Numbered from the stretch's first letter, positions 1-9,068 are shown. The stretch is 64,000 nucleotides of DNA from Hyphomicrobiales bacterium (GCA_026400555.1 JAPLOW010000170.1:1-64000); one strand, 5' to 3'. Made by a program: numbers and translations. Notes: generated by a model from the letters alone, not told the origin.

Positions 1-125
1 AGCTTGCCGAGGTCGACGCCTTCTTCACCAAGGTCGGTGGTGTAGACGTTGAAACTCTCCGACTTGAGCATCAGCTCAATGCTTTGAGCGGTCGCGCTGT
101 CATCTTCAATTAGCAGAACGCGCAT
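1..125 (-). CDS. ctrA: Cell-cycle response regulator CtrA, 5' fragment
   Basis: The minus strand from position 125 reads [20 protein letters not shown] and continues to the window edge, giving 41 residues of a receiver domain with the acidic pair (EDD) needed for Mg binding. This N-terminus is the one I know from alphaproteobacterial CtrA, the essential OmpR-type regulator of cell cycle, motility and flagellar genes. Only the start is present; the phosphorylation site and DNA-binding domain lie outside the window. It is divergent from fliI, and its upstream region carries several GANTC sites. Another OmpR-family regulator is possible but less likely given the near-exact N-terminus and the flagellar context. 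Confidence 0.93.
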   Translation of the reverse strand, partial: MRVLLIEDDSATAQSIELMLKSESFNVYTTDLGEEGVDLGK

Positions 126-536
126 GTCCCATCGTCCTCGTTTTCGTCCTTGTGGAAGCCGCCAACCCGCCCATGCCGCGACCACCCCGAGGATCGCAAA
201 CACCGAATCGCCAACCGTTCGAACACCACGCGACACGCTACGAACACAGTGGTTATCAAAGTGTGAGTCGCGAGCGCAAGCCCTGTTGTGCGGATTGAGT
301 CAAGTTGAATCAAATTGCTTCAACCGATTTGATTTGACCCTTCCACGCAACCAGCCGAGCTGGTGATCTTGGGGCCACGACACGCCGCGCTTTCGCATGG
401 ACACATGGACCTTCGACATGCTCATTGTTAACCAAGCGGGTAAACGAATCGTTTACAGCGGGCTGTTCCTCAGAAAATCTCACAATGTTCTAAAGCGGTT
501 CGCGGTCGAAGCGGTTCCTTTTGACGAAGTCCGGGC
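126..536. promoter_or_regulatory. ctrA-fliI divergent regulatory region with five GANTC sites
   Basis: This 411-base gap holds no convincing gene and is less GC-rich than its flanks. GANTC sites lie at 205-209, 265-269, 297-301, 307-311 and 446-450. GANTC is the target of the CcrM adenine methylase, and ctrA transcription in Caulobacter is tied to the methylation state of such a site. An inverted repeat AATCAAAT/ATTTGATT lies at 308-315 and 327-334, and a TTAA half-site resembling half a CtrA box at 428-431. The promoter role is inferred; no -10/-35 pair was assigned. Confidence 0.7.
440..456. promoter_or_regulatory. 17-bp perfect palindrome centred on a GANTC site
   Basis: The sequence GTAAACGAATCGTTTAC has two perfectly complementary 8-base arms around one central base, and its centre contains GAATC. 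It sits 81 bases upstream of fliI and about 315 bases upstream of ctrA. A dimeric DNA-binding protein site overlapping a methylation site is the natural reading, but the binding protein is unknown. Confidence 0.55.
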
Positions 537-1871
537 ATGAGTGCTGACAAAACACCATTGCTGACCTCGCTGGATGCGGCGCTCGACGGGATCGGACCGG
601 TCAATGTCTATGGGCGCGTGGCTGCTGTGCAGGGGTTGCTCGTGGAGATTGCAGGGCCGGTCGGCGCGATGAGCCTTGGCGGGCGGCTCGACATCGAGAT
701 TGGCTCCGGCCTGACAGTGCCCTGCGAAGTCGTCGGCTTTGACGGAGAACGCGCGCTGGCCATGCCCTTCGGCCCTCTCGAGGGCATTCGGCGCGGCTGC
801 CCCGCGCATGCCCGGCGCTCGCATCCTGGCATCCGCCCGTCACAGGGCTGGCTCGGACGCGTGATCGACGCCTTCGGTCGCCCGATCGACGGCGGCCCGC
901 CGCTGCCCGAGGGCGACCGGCTCTATCCGTTCCGCCCCGATCCGCCGCCCGCCCATGCCCGACGGCGGGTGGGCGCCCCGCTTGATCTTGGCGTCAGGGC
1001 GATGAACGCCTTCCTGACCTGCTGCACCGGTCAGCGCATGGGCATCTTCGCCGGATCTGGCGTGGGCAAATCCGTCCTGCTCTCGATGCTGGCCCGGAAC
1101 GCGGCCTGCGATGTGTCCGTGATCGGCCTGATCGGCGAACGCGGGCGCGAGGTGCAGGAGTTCCTGCAGGATGACCTCGGCGCGGAGGGGCTGGCACGCT
1201 CCGTCGTGATTGTCGCCACCTCCGACGAGCCCGCATTGATGCGCAAGCAGGCCGCCTACATGACCTTTGCCCTGGCAGAATTCTTCCGCGATCAGGATGC
1301 GCAGGTTCTGTGCATGATGGATTCGGTCACGCGCTTCGCCATGGCCCAGCGCGAGATCGGCCTGGCGGCGGGCGAGCCGCCCACCACCAAGGGCTATACG
1401 CCGACCGTGTTCAGCGAGTTGCCGCGCCTGTTGGAACGGGCCGGCCCGGGCACGGGCGCAGGCGCCATCACGGGGCTGTTCACGGTGCTGGTCGACGGCG
1501 ACGACCACAATGAGCCGGTGGCGGATGCCGTGCGCGGCATTCTGGATGGCCACATCGTCATGGAACGGGCCATCGCCGAGCGCGGCCGCTACCCGGCCAT
1601 CAATATCCTCAAATCCGTATCGCGGACGATGCCGAAATCGGCCGATCCTGCCTATTGGCCGACTGTCCGGAAGGCCCGCCAGACCCTCGGCACCTATGCG
1701 GACATGGAGGAACTGATCCGGCTTGGCGCCTACCGTCCCGGCTCCTCGGCGGAGGTCGACGAGGCCATCCGGCTCAATCCGGCGCTGGAGGGCTTCCTCA
1801 CCCAGGGCAAGGATGAAGCGTCGTCTCTGGACGAGAGCTACAGAATGCTCGCCGAAATCATGGAAAACTGA
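537..1871 (+). CDS. fliI: Flagellar export ATPase FliI
   Basis: A 444-residue protein of normal length for FliI, the cytoplasmic ATPase that energises flagellar type III export with FliH and FliJ. The Walker A motif is [11 protein letters not shown] near residue 170, and Walker B is around [20 protein letters not shown] near residue 260. The F1-ATPase-like core is complete through the C-terminal helical region. The ATG at 537 is chosen because the protein then begins just ahead of the usual FliI N-terminal domain; no strong Shine-Dalgarno sequence is visible. fliJ follows in the same direction after 145 bases, and ctrA diverges on the other side. No T3SS structural genes accompany it, so a flagellar rather than injectisome role is clear. 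Confidence 0.96.
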   Translation: MSADKTPLLTSLDAALDGIGPVNVYGRVAAVQGLLVEIAGPVGAMSLGGRLDIEIGSGLTVPCEVVGFDGERALAMPFGPLEGIRRGCPAHARRSHPGIRPSQGWLGRVIDAFGRPIDGGPPLPEGDRLYPFRPDPPPAHARRRVGAPLDLGVRAMNAFLTCCTGQRMGIFAGSGVGKSVLLSMLARNAACDVSVIGLIGERGREVQEFLQDDLGAEGLARSVVIVATSDEPALMRKQAAYMTFALAEFFRDQDAQVLCMMDSVTRFAMAQREIGLAAGEPPTTKGYTPTVFSELPRLLERAGPGTGAGAITGLFTVLVDGDDHNEPVADAVRGILDGHIVMERAIAERGRYPAINILKSVSRTMPKSADPAYWPTVRKARQTLGTYADMEELIRLGAYRPGSSAEVDEAIRLNPALEGFLTQGKDEASSLDESYRMLAEIMEN

Positions 1872-2016
1872 CGTCGCTCTTCAAAAAACCGCATATTCGG
1901 TAACGAAAGATCAACCAGCTTCAGTCAGGTTGGGGATGTCTCGCGAAGGTCTTTGATTGTGGCCGCTCAGTCCAAGGACGGGCGGACGGCCAGCGTTTGG
2001 GGAGTAACAGACCATC

Positions 2017-2424
2017 ATGAAGTCGCGAGAGACCCTGATCCGTCTCAAGCGCTTCCAGGTAGACGAGAAGCGTCGCCGGGTTGCGCAGATCGAGATGATG
2101 ATCGCTGATTTCGAGCGCATGGCCAACGAACTTGATCGCGAGATCAAGGCCGAGGAAGCGCGTTCAGGGATCAACGATACAGCACATTTCGCCTATCCGA
2201 CCTATGCCAAGGCCGCCAAGGGCCGCCGTGACAACCTTCAGCAGTCGGCGGACAACCTGCGCGGCCAGCTCGACGAAGCCAAGGCCGCCCTGGCCGAAGC
2301 CTTCGAGGAGATGAAGAAGGTCGAGATCCTCGATGACCGCGAGAAGACCGCCGAGCGCGCCGTGCAAGGCGTGCGCGATCAGGCGGCCATGGACGCCATC
2401 GGCCTTCGCATGACGCGCGGCTGA
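2017..2424 (+). CDS. fliJ: Flagellar export chaperone FliJ
   Basis: This 135-residue, highly charged protein is almost wholly alpha-helical with heptad-like spacing, as expected of the coiled-coil FliJ stalk that inserts in the FliI hexamer and engages FlhA. It begins MKSRETLIRLKRFQVDEKRR, a typical FliJ N-terminus. It follows fliI by 145 bases in the same direction, matching the common fliI-fliJ order. FliJ proteins are poorly conserved, so the call leans on length, composition and position. The gene ends 10 bases before the convergent stop of the acetyltransferase gene. Confidence 0.88.
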   Translation: MKSRETLIRLKRFQVDEKRRRVAQIEMMIADFERMANELDREIKAEEARSGINDTAHFAYPTYAKAAKGRRDNLQQSADNLRGQLDEAKAALAEAFEEMKKVEILDDREKTAERAVQGVRDQAAMDAIGLRMTRG

Positions 2425-2433
2425 CCGCGATCC

Positions 2434-3060
2434 TCAGCTCTCGTAAACCGGAATATGCGGCGCAGCATCGCGCCGCATTTTGCCGTTGAGGCGCGGATCG
2501 TCATCGACCTCAATGGCGCATTTGTAGGGCCGGAATCCGGAGCGCTGATAGAAGGCCAGCGCGCGCGGATCATCGAAATGACAGGTGTGGACCCACACCC
2601 GGCTGATCCCCGGGCGCCAGCCAAGGGTCAGCGCCCGGTTCATCAGCCAGCGGCCGGCACCGCCGCCGACCTCGCTGTCAAACAGGCCGAAAAAGGCGAT
2701 CTCGCAGGCGCCTGCCTCGCGGAAGTCGAGTTCAAGCAGGCCACAATCCACGCCATCGCGTTGCAGCGCATGGACCTCAACGGCCGCATGCCACAGGATC
2801 GCGTCGAGACGCGATCGTTCCAGCACCAGCCGGCTGAACCACATCCAGCGTTCGCCCAGCGTCCGGTAGATTGCAAGGTAACGCTCCGTTTCGCCCTTGC
2901 TCAGCCTGCGAAGCGCCAGCCCGTCGGTGCCCGGCGGGTCCGGCCGAAGCGCAGGCTGCGCCTGCATCTCCAGGAAGGTAACGACTGTGGCCATCTTGCC
3001 CGACGGAACAAAGGTGTAGCCCTCAAGGTTCAGAGTGATGCCCTGCGCGGTCATGGTCAT
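2434..3060 (-). CDS. GNAT-family N-acetyltransferase
   Basis: The C-terminal half shows the GNAT fold pattern: a strand with LLELDFREAGACEIAFFGL, an acetyl-CoA loop region EVGGGAGRWLMNRAL, then WVHTCHFDDPRALAFYQRSG, where the FYQRSGF stretch is the usual motif B. The substrate cannot be told. The start is set at 3060 (MTMTAQGITLN, 208 residues) because a weak GAAGA lies just upstream. The reading frame stays open to 3147, but that extension is arginine-rich and unlike coding sequence. It is convergent with fliJ and divergent from the DUF305 gene. Confidence 0.8.
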   Translation of the reverse strand: MTMTAQGITLNLEGYTFVPSGKMATVVTFLEMQAQPALRPDPPGTDGLALRRLSKGETERYLAIYRTLGERWMWFSRLVLERSRLDAILWHAAVEVHALQRDGVDCGLLELDFREAGACEIAFFGLFDSEVGGGAGRWLMNRALTLGWRPGISRVWVHTCHFDDPRALAFYQRSGFRPYKCAIEVDDDPRLNGKMRRDAAPHIPVYES

Positions 3061-3174
3061 TGTCTTCGTTACGAATCCAAGCTCAATTGAATGACATTGC
3101 GCGCGCCTTGCCCTGCGCGGCAACCGCTGCGACTGTGCCACGGGCACGGTCGGAGCCCAACACAGGAGACGACA

Positions 3175-3534
3175 ATGTCCAGGCCCGCAATCATGATGGC
3201 GTCAGCTTTTCTTCTGGCGATGCTCGGACCGGGCGCGGCCCAGCATGCCGGCCACAGCGCGCCTGCCGCGCCATCGGCATCTGCTGCGACAAAAGCCTAT
3301 CAGGCCGTCAACGCCAAAATGCACAAGGACATGAACATCCGTTTCTCCGGCGACGCAGATGTCGATTTCGTCCGTGGCATGATCCCCCATCACATCGCGG
3401 CGGTCGAGATGGCGAAGATCGTCCTGGAACATGGCAAGGATCCGGAGCTGAAGAAGCTCGCGACCGAGATCGTTGCTGCCCAGGACAAGGAGATTGCGTT
3501 CATGCGCGAGTGGCTGAAGAAGCGCGGCAACTGA
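3175..3534 (+). CDS. DUF305 family secreted protein
   Basis: A 119-residue protein with an N-terminal signal peptide (MSRPAIMMASAFLLAML, cleavage probably after GAA-Q) and the DUF305 core, including FVRGMIPHHIAAVEMAKIVL and a C-terminal MREWLKK helix. DUF305 proteins are four-helix, ferritin-like proteins rich in His and Met and often found near copper-handling genes. The QHAGH stretch after the signal is consistent with metal binding, but the function is not established. The start at 3175 follows an AGGAGA sequence 6-8 bases upstream. The stop is four bases from the next gene, so the two are probably co-transcribed. Confidence 0.86.
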   Translation: MSRPAIMMASAFLLAMLGPGAAQHAGHSAPAAPSASAATKAYQAVNAKMHKDMNIRFSGDADVDFVRGMIPHHIAAVEMAKIVLEHGKDPELKKLATEIVAAQDKEIAFMREWLKKRGN

Positions 3535-3537
3535 GGG

Positions 3538-4572
3538 ATGCTCGCACGCCTGAAGGACTACCTCTGGCCGCTGGTGGGCATCGTCGCGGTGATCTGGTCC
3601 GTCCGGCTGCTCTATTTCAAGCTCGAGGCCGAGGCCGCGACCAACCCGCTGGTCAAGGCGGCGCTCGACAAGGGCGATATTCTCTCGAACATCGCGACCA
3701 TTGCGCGGGTCATCGGTGGCAAGGTAGCCGCGATACCGCCCGATGGCTTCGCCCTCGCGACGCTGTCGGCGATCCTCGCCTACCTCGCCCTCGGCTGGTA
3801 CGACAAGCTCGCGCTGATGCACCTGAAGAAGGACAGGGGCATTTCGTTCCCCTATGTCGCCACCACGGCCTTCGTGACCTATGCGATCGCCCACAACATC
3901 GGGGCGAGCGTGCTGTCCGGCGGCGCGGTGCGCTACCGGGCCTATACGGCCAAGGGGCTGACGGGTCCTGAGGTCGCGATTCTGGTCGCCATCTGCACGC
4001 TGACCTTCTTTTACGCCACGGCCCTGATGCTCGGCTTCGCACTGATCGGCGCGCCGCATCTGCTCGAGCCGATGGCGCAACTGTCAAGCTGGTTCGCTGT
4101 CTCGGAAACCACGGCGCGGCTGGCCGGCCTCGCGCTGCTGACCGCCTGCATGTTCTACATGATCGGCGCTCTGCTCGCATTGCCGGCGTTCACCATCAAG
4201 GGCACGGAGGTGGCCTATCCAAAGGCCCGGATCGTGGCGATCCAGACCGTGATCGCCCCGCTCGAGATCATCGGTGCCGCCGGCATCATCTACTTCGCCC
4301 TCCCCGCAGAGAACCACCCCGGCTTCCTCCTCGTCCTCGGGGCGTTCCTGCTGTCGTTTTCCGCCGGCCTCGTCAGCCAGGTGCCGGGCGGCGTGGGCGT
4401 GATGGAGGCCATCTTTCTTGCCCTGATGCCCGATGTGCCGGCCTCCTCGGTGTTCGCGGCCCTGCTGGTCTGGCGGCTGCTCTATCTGATCCTGCCGCTG
4501 GTCGTCGCCATCCCCATCGTACTGCTGTTCGAGCGGGCGCGTTATGCGGCCGGGCACCCCAAACCCGTATGA
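3538..4572 (+). CDS. YbhN/UPF0104-family integral membrane protein
   Basis: A 344-residue protein with about eight hydrophobic segments. The stretch AIAHNIGASVLSGGAVRYR near residue 120 and LVSQVPGGVGVMEAIFLAL near residue 285 are hallmarks of the lysylphosphatidylglycerol synthetase transmembrane (flippase-like) family, UPF0104. There is no C-terminal synthetase domain, so it is not a full MprF. A lipid-translocating role is plausible from the family, but the substrate is unknown. It begins three bases after the DUF305 stop, and its TGA overlaps the reading frame of the cupin gene that follows, so these three genes look like one operon. Confidence 0.82.
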   Translation: MLARLKDYLWPLVGIVAVIWSVRLLYFKLEAEAATNPLVKAALDKGDILSNIATIARVIGGKVAAIPPDGFALATLSAILAYLALGWYDKLALMHLKKDRGISFPYVATTAFVTYAIAHNIGASVLSGGAVRYRAYTAKGLTGPEVAILVAICTLTFFYATALMLGFALIGAPHLLEPMAQLSSWFAVSETTARLAGLALLTACMFYMIGALLALPAFTIKGTEVAYPKARIVAIQTVIAPLEIIGAAGIIYFALPAENHPGFLLVLGAFLLSFSAGLVSQVPGGVGVMEAIFLALMPDVPASSVFAALLVWRLLYLILPLVVAIPIVLLFERARYAAGHPKPV

Positions 4573-4598
4573 CGCCTGTTGTCCGTCAGGAGATCGCC

Positions 4599-4868
4599 AT
4601 GGCCTTCGTTTGCGACATTCCCGCCGTGCCCACCACCCAGACGGATGATGACGCCGTCCGCATCACGCGCTGGGATTTCGCGCCCGGCGCCGTCACCGGC
4701 TGGCACAGCCACGGCTGGCCCTATTTCGTGATCATGCTGACGCCGGGCATCCTGCGCGTCCACAACGGAACGGCCCACGACGTGATGAACGGCTCGGACC
4801 ATCCGATCGCGTTTGTCGAGATCGAGGTGAAACGCCCTGACAGGCTGGTGATGCTGCCGGAGGGGTAA
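4599..4868 (+). CDS. Small cupin-domain protein
   Basis: An 89-residue single-domain protein. The motif GAVTGWHSHGWPYFVIMLTP carries the two cupin histidines of motif 1, and PGILRVHNG plus the C-terminal strands complete a small beta-barrel. Such proteins bind a metal; the reaction cannot be predicted. The ATG at 4599 is preferred over an in-frame ATG at 4569, which overlaps the previous stop, because CAGGAGATCGCC precedes it with good Shine-Dalgarno spacing. It is the last gene of the three-gene run starting at 3175. Confidence 0.78.
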   Translation: MAFVCDIPAVPTTQTDDDAVRITRWDFAPGAVTGWHSHGWPYFVIMLTPGILRVHNGTAHDVMNGSDHPIAFVEIEVKRPDRLVMLPEG

Positions 4869-5141
4869 ATGGCGCGCATATGCATGGTCTCGATAATGTC
4901 GTCAGGCGCTTACGGGTAGTTTTGCGAAGAGACTATTCGCACTGACGAAATTGATACCATCTCTCCACCATTCTACCATAAGTCAAAAAGACAATATAAA
5001 GGTCATGAATATGTCATTTTGTACGGCGATATGCGATGGAAGGGGCGAGGATTGACTAAACCAATCTGTTGTACAGAAATCATTGCCATCAGTGGGCCGT
5101 TTCTTCTGCGCCTCTTGCGATAGCCTGCGCTGTGCCTTTCC
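4869..5141. other. AT-richer intergenic stretch with no recognised gene
   Basis: About 270 bases after the cupin gene are noticeably richer in A and T than the rest of the window, for example around 4930-5000. No reading frame of convincing length or composition is seen on either strand, and no terminator hairpin was identified. It may hold the promoter of the small lipoprotein gene that follows. The base composition may reflect transfer or simply lack of coding constraint. Confidence 0.5.
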
Positions 5142-5536
5142 ATGCTGATGGCTTTGACAGCCTGCGCTTCGCCGAATTTCATGACGCGGGTGGTTGAAGG
5201 GTCAGTGACGACGACACTGTGGGACAACGAGCCATGCGAAGCGCGGTTGGACGACATTCGAGGGGTTGACATGCGCATGGAAAACGGCGCGCGATTGAGG
5301 GGAAAAACCAGAACGATGCGCTTCTTTCGGAGCTGCGAAATATTGGTGCGCAATGTTCGGAGGCTGCAAGCCTGACGCGATGCGTCATCAACCGCCAGAT
5401 CGTCAAAGAGGACTGTGGCCGCGGCCAATGCAGCCGCACGTCACGCGAATGGACGTTGACCGTCTCATGGAAGCCTGGACCCAGGCTTTTTGATCCGCGC
5501 ATCCGGCTGGACCTGAAGATTTCACCGCTCGGCTAA
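5142..5536 (+). pseudogene. Putative small lipoprotein, split between two frames
   Basis: From the ATG at 5142 the frame reads MLMALTACASPNF, where LTAC fits a lipobox, but it stops at 5375. In the -1 frame a protein-like sequence containing DALLSELRNIGAQCSEAASL and LTVSWKPGPRLFDPR runs to TAA at 5534-5536. The upstream frame joins the downstream one exactly at 5300-5306, GGGAAAA, which read in the zero frame (G GGA AAA) is a slippery heptamer. The joined product would be about 130 residues. The hydrophobic signal is short, and a stop at 5121 blocks extension, so the N-terminus may be damaged too. Explanations are programmed -1 frameshifting, mutation, or a homopolymer error. I do not recognise the family. 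Confidence 0.45.
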
Positions 5537-5711
5537 ACTGCTGCTTTAACAGTCATTTTTGAGTTGCGGTGACATGAAATCAACTGCCTAGATCTCTCGC
5601 CCTGCCTCCCAGCATACGAGAACAGGGTCACTTTTCGTGCGCTGCAAGAAGCGATCCTGTCCCTGAAATGCTGACCGCATGGGACGCCCGATTCATCAGC
5701 GCCACCGCCCC

Positions 5712-7886
5712 TCACACACTCCCCACCGTCTTCAGCCGCGCCCTTGGGTGGATTTCGGCCTGCGCCAGAACAGGGGTTTCGCGCCGGAAGCGTTCGATGA
5801 TCTGGCGCACAAAGGGCCTGGCGTGGCCGGAGCAGACCAGCACGGGCATCTCGCCCATGCGTGCCGCTTCCTCGAAGCGCTCGCGCGTCGTCTTGACGAA
5901 TTCCTGCAGCTTGGACGGCTGCATGGCGAGGTGACGGTTGTCCTGTTCGCCGACGATCGCCTCGCCGAACGCGCCTTCCCAGGCCGGTGACAGGGTAATG
6001 ATCGGCAGCGTGCCGTTGGCCTGCGTGTACTGCGCGCAGATCTGGCGGCCGAGGCGCGAGCGCACATGCTCAACGATGTCGCGCGGGTTCTTCATCGAGC
6101 CCGCCGCTTCCGAAATGCCCTCGATGATGTTGCCAAGGTCGCGGATCGAGACGCGCTCGGCCAGCAGGAGCTGCAGCACACGCTGGATGCCGGTGGTGGA
6201 AATCTGCTGCGGCACGATCTCCTTGACCAGTTCGGCATGCTCCTTGGGCAGTTCGCGCAGCAGCTTCTGGGTTTCGACATGGCTGAGAAGTTCAGGCATG
6301 TTGGCTTTGAGCACCTCGGTCAGGTGCGTCGAGATCACGGTCGCTGCGTCGACGACCGTGTAGCCGCGCAACTGCGCCTCGTCGCGCAACGAGCTGTCGA
6401 TCCATGTGGCGGGCAGGCCGAAGGTCGGCTCCAGCACATGCTGCCCGGGCAGGTCCACCTGTCCGCCCATCGGGTCCATGCACATGAACTGGTTGGCGTA
6501 GACCGTGCCCTGCCCCGCCTCGATCTCCTTGACCTTGACGATGTAGAGCGACGCATCGAGTGCCACATTGTCGACGATCCGCACGCTCGGCATGACGAAG
6601 CCGAACTCGCCGGCCAGCTGGCGGCGCAGCGCCTTGACCTGCTCGGTCAACCTGTCTTCGCCGAGGCTGCCGTCGACCAGCGGCAGAAGCCCATAGCCGA
6701 TCTCGATCTTGAGATCGTCCATCTTGAGCATGTCGGTCATGGTCTCCTCGCGCGAGGCGTCCACGCCGCCTGCCGGGGTCTTGCCTGAGGCGATGTCCTG
6801 CGCGATGCGCTGGGCATCCTTGTCCGTGCCGAGCGCCTTCTGGATCTTGCCGAACTTCCAGGCGAGATAGGCCGATCCGGCGGCCAGCGTCGCGAACGGG
6901 ATGAACGGAATGCCGGGCAGAAGGGCCATCACGCCCATCACGCCGGCGGACATGCCGAGCGCCTTGGGATAGCCCGACATCTGCTTGATCAGCGCCTTGT
7001 CGGCGGCACCGCGCACGCCAGCCTTCGACACCAGCAGGCCGGCCGCGGTCGACACGATCAGCGCCGGAATCTGGCTGACGAGGCCATCGCCGACCGACAG
7101 CATGGTGTAGCTGGTCGCAGCCGCGCCGAACGACATGCCGCGCTGCGCCACCCCGATCAGGATGCCGCCCACGACGTTGATGAAGGTGATGATGATGCCG
7201 GCGATGGCGTCGCCGCGCACGAATTTCGAGGCGCCGTCCATGGCGCCGAAGAAGGCCGCCTCGTCTTCCAGCGCCTTGCGGCGGCGGCGCGCCTCGTCCT
7301 GGTCGATCAGCCCGGCGGAGAGATCGGCATCGATCGCCATCTGCTTGCCCGGCATCGCGTCAAGCGTGAAGCGCGCGGCGACTTCCGCGATGCGCCCCGA
7401 ACCCTTGGTGATGACGATGAAGTTCACCAGTACGAGGATGACGAAGACGATGACACCGATGACGAAGTTGCCGCCCATGATGAAGCCGCCAAAAGCTTCG
7501 ATGACATGGCCCGCAGCCTGCGGCCCCTCATGGCCATGGGTCAGGATCAGCCGGGTCGAGGCGATGTTCAGTCCCAGCCTGAGCATGGTCACGACCAGAA
7601 GTACGGTCGGAAAAGACGAAAACTCGAGCGGCTCCTCGATGAACAGGGCTGTCATCAGCACCAGCACCGACAGGATGATCGAGACCGCCAGCAGCATATC
7701 GAGCAGCAGTGGCGGCAGCGGCATGACGAACACGACAAGGATGCCGATGACGCCGAAAGCCAGCAGCAGGTCCGGACGGCGCGCCAGCGCGCCGATCTCT
7801 CCGAAGCTCGGCAGCGCAAATCCCCCACCGGCCCGCGGGGGCAAGCCTGGCGCCTGCGGGGCCCGGCCCGCCGTCGCATCACTCAT
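5712..7886 (-). CDS. flhA: Flagellar export gate protein FlhA
   Basis: A 724-residue protein with an N-terminal half of about eight membrane segments and a long cytoplasmic C-terminal domain, the usual FlhA plan. The FHIPEP-family signature is clear near residues 165-190: GRIAEVAARFTLDAMPGKQM followed by AIDADLSAGLID. FlhA forms the nonameric export gate ring that receives substrates and couples to proton flow. It stands alone in its orientation, about 4.5 kb downstream of flbD, with four non-flagellar genes between. About 150 bases of non-coding sequence precede its start. Confidence 0.97.
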   Translation of the reverse strand: MSDATAGRAPQAPGLPPRAGGGFALPSFGEIGALARRPDLLLAFGVIGILVVFVMPLPPLLLDMLLAVSIILSVLVLMTALFIEEPLEFSSFPTVLLVVTMLRLGLNIASTRLILTHGHEGPQAAGHVIEAFGGFIMGGNFVIGVIVFVILVLVNFIVITKGSGRIAEVAARFTLDAMPGKQMAIDADLSAGLIDQDEARRRRKALEDEAAFFGAMDGASKFVRGDAIAGIIITFINVVGGILIGVAQRGMSFGAAATSYTMLSVGDGLVSQIPALIVSTAAGLLVSKAGVRGAADKALIKQMSGYPKALGMSAGVMGVMALLPGIPFIPFATLAAGSAYLAWKFGKIQKALGTDKDAQRIAQDIASGKTPAGGVDASREETMTDMLKMDDLKIEIGYGLLPLVDGSLGEDRLTEQVKALRRQLAGEFGFVMPSVRIVDNVALDASLYIVKVKEIEAGQGTVYANQFMCMDPMGGQVDLPGQHVLEPTFGLPATWIDSSLRDEAQLRGYTVVDAATVISTHLTEVLKANMPELLSHVETQKLLRELPKEHAELVKEIVPQQISTTGIQRVLQLLLAERVSIRDLGNIIEGISEAAGSMKNPRDIVEHVRSRLGRQICAQYTQANGTLPIITLSPAWEGAFGEAIVGEQDNRHLAMQPSKLQEFVKTTRERFEEAARMGEMPVLVCSGHARPFVRQIIERFRRETPVLAQAEIHPRARLKTVGSV

Positions 7887-8036
7887 TGTCTGCCCCAGCC
7901 CGAAAGATCACGTTGCTTCGACACCCACTGCCGGCATCGTGCCAACAGATCGCTAGGCAAATCTTGCCGGGAACGTGGTTAACGAAGACTGAAGATCGGG
8001 GCTGGCAAGGATGTCACAGCCAGCGGCTTCACCGCC

Positions 8037-9068
8037 TCACCCCTCCATGATGAAGCCGCCATCATAGGCGGCGGCGATCCGCCCGAGCGCAGCCCGGAAG
8101 GCGTCAGTGGCGATCATGGCCTGAAGGGCCTCCTGGAGCGTCTGCCCGACGCCGCTCGCGGGCTCATAGCCGTGCGGCTCGCCGCCGAGCCAGAGATGCG
8201 CGAAGCGGTCGAGCATGGCGCTCGAGGCAGGCGCGTGCAGGTCGTCGGCGCCGACATTCTTGATCAGGAAGCCGAAGATGGTGGCCCTGTCCACAAGGGG
8301 CAGGCCGGCGGGATCGAGCCCCATCAGCGCGCTGGCCAACGCGTGATCCGGATGATCTGCCCGATCTCGCGCGAGCCCGTGGTCATATAGGTGCCGGACG
8401 CTTCCCCAGTCGCGGTAAGCGGCGGGAAAGCGCGTGGCGAGCGCGGCGGCCTCTTCAGCAACGTACCAGCGGTTGAGGCCATCAAAGAATGCGAAGCTGT
8501 AGCCAGCGCCGAGCAGGATCGGCTCCCAACCCTGATGCGACGGCTCCATGGTACCGGGCGCGATGGCCTCGATCAGGACCACGCGCGGCCGGTGGCGCGA
8601 CCAGTCATGGCCCGCCAGCACGGCCTCCTCCGCACCTTCGACATCAATCTTGAGCCAGTCGATGCCTCCGGCCGGTGCGTATTGCCTGCAGAGGGCAGCC
8701 AGCGTCGTCATGGTTCTGGTCTGCGTGTCGTAGGACGTCCCAAACCCGGTGGCACCAAGGGCATGCGCCTCGACGGTCGTTGAAAATCCATGCAGCTTAT
8801 CGACCACATGGAAGGGGGCGCTTCCCGCTTGGCGCCCGACGAGCACGTCGAGTGCGACGTCGCGCGGCCGCACCGGGGCATAAAGCCGGTGCAACTGGGT
8901 CTGCGGTTCGATGACGAGGCCCTGCCAGCCCGCCAGATAGGAGCGGAACGACACATTGTCGGCGACCGGATGACCGCCGCCGACGTCGATGTAGAAACCC
9001 GGGCCATGGTTGGCAAAGACCATGTCGAGGTGCATGTCTTCCATGTTCTGCGCGTAGGACAGGTCCAT
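8037..9068 (-). CDS. FkbM-family SAM-dependent methyltransferase
   Basis: This protein shows the FkbM pattern: SYAQNMEDMHLDMVF, then GFYIDVGGGHPVADNVS (SAM-binding glycine loop), VIEPQ (acidic residue for ribose), and WLKIDVEGAEEAVLAG with the conserved KIDVEGxE motif. FkbM enzymes O-methylate sugars or lipids; the acceptor here is unknown. A C-terminal extension of roughly 150 residues beyond the methyltransferase core carries no domain I recognise. The start at 9068 (MDLSYAQ, 343 residues) gives the common N-terminus; an in-frame ATG at 9149 would add 27 residues but crowds the divergent gene. It lies between flhA and flbD, which does not by itself show a flagellar role. Confidence 0.82.
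   Translation of the reverse strand: MDLSYAQNMEDMHLDMVFANHGPGFYIDVGGGHPVADNVSFRSYLAGWQGLVIEPQTQLHRLYAPVRPRDVALDVLVGRQAGSAPFHVVDKLHGFSTTVEAHALGATGFGTSYDTQTRTMTTLAALCRQYAPAGGIDWLKIDVEGAEEAVLAGHDWSRHRPRVVLIEAIAPGTMEPSHQGWEPILLGAGYSFAFFDGLNRWYVAEEAAALATRFPAAYRDWGSVRHLYDHGLARDRADHPDHALASALMGLDPAGLPLVDRATIFGFLIKNVGADDLHAPASSAMLDRFAHLWLGGEPHGYEPASGVGQTLQEALQAMIATDAFRAALGRIAAAYDGGFIMEG

Noticed and set aside
5003-5428. A 141-codon minus-strand open frame in the AT-richer patch
   Set aside because: It has no motif, low-quality composition and overlaps plus-strand protein-like sequence with a lipobox, so it is probably chance.
7887-8036. Sigma-54 promoter upstream of flhA
   Set aside because: GG and GC elements were found, but their spacing does not fit the -24/-12 consensus, so no site was assigned.
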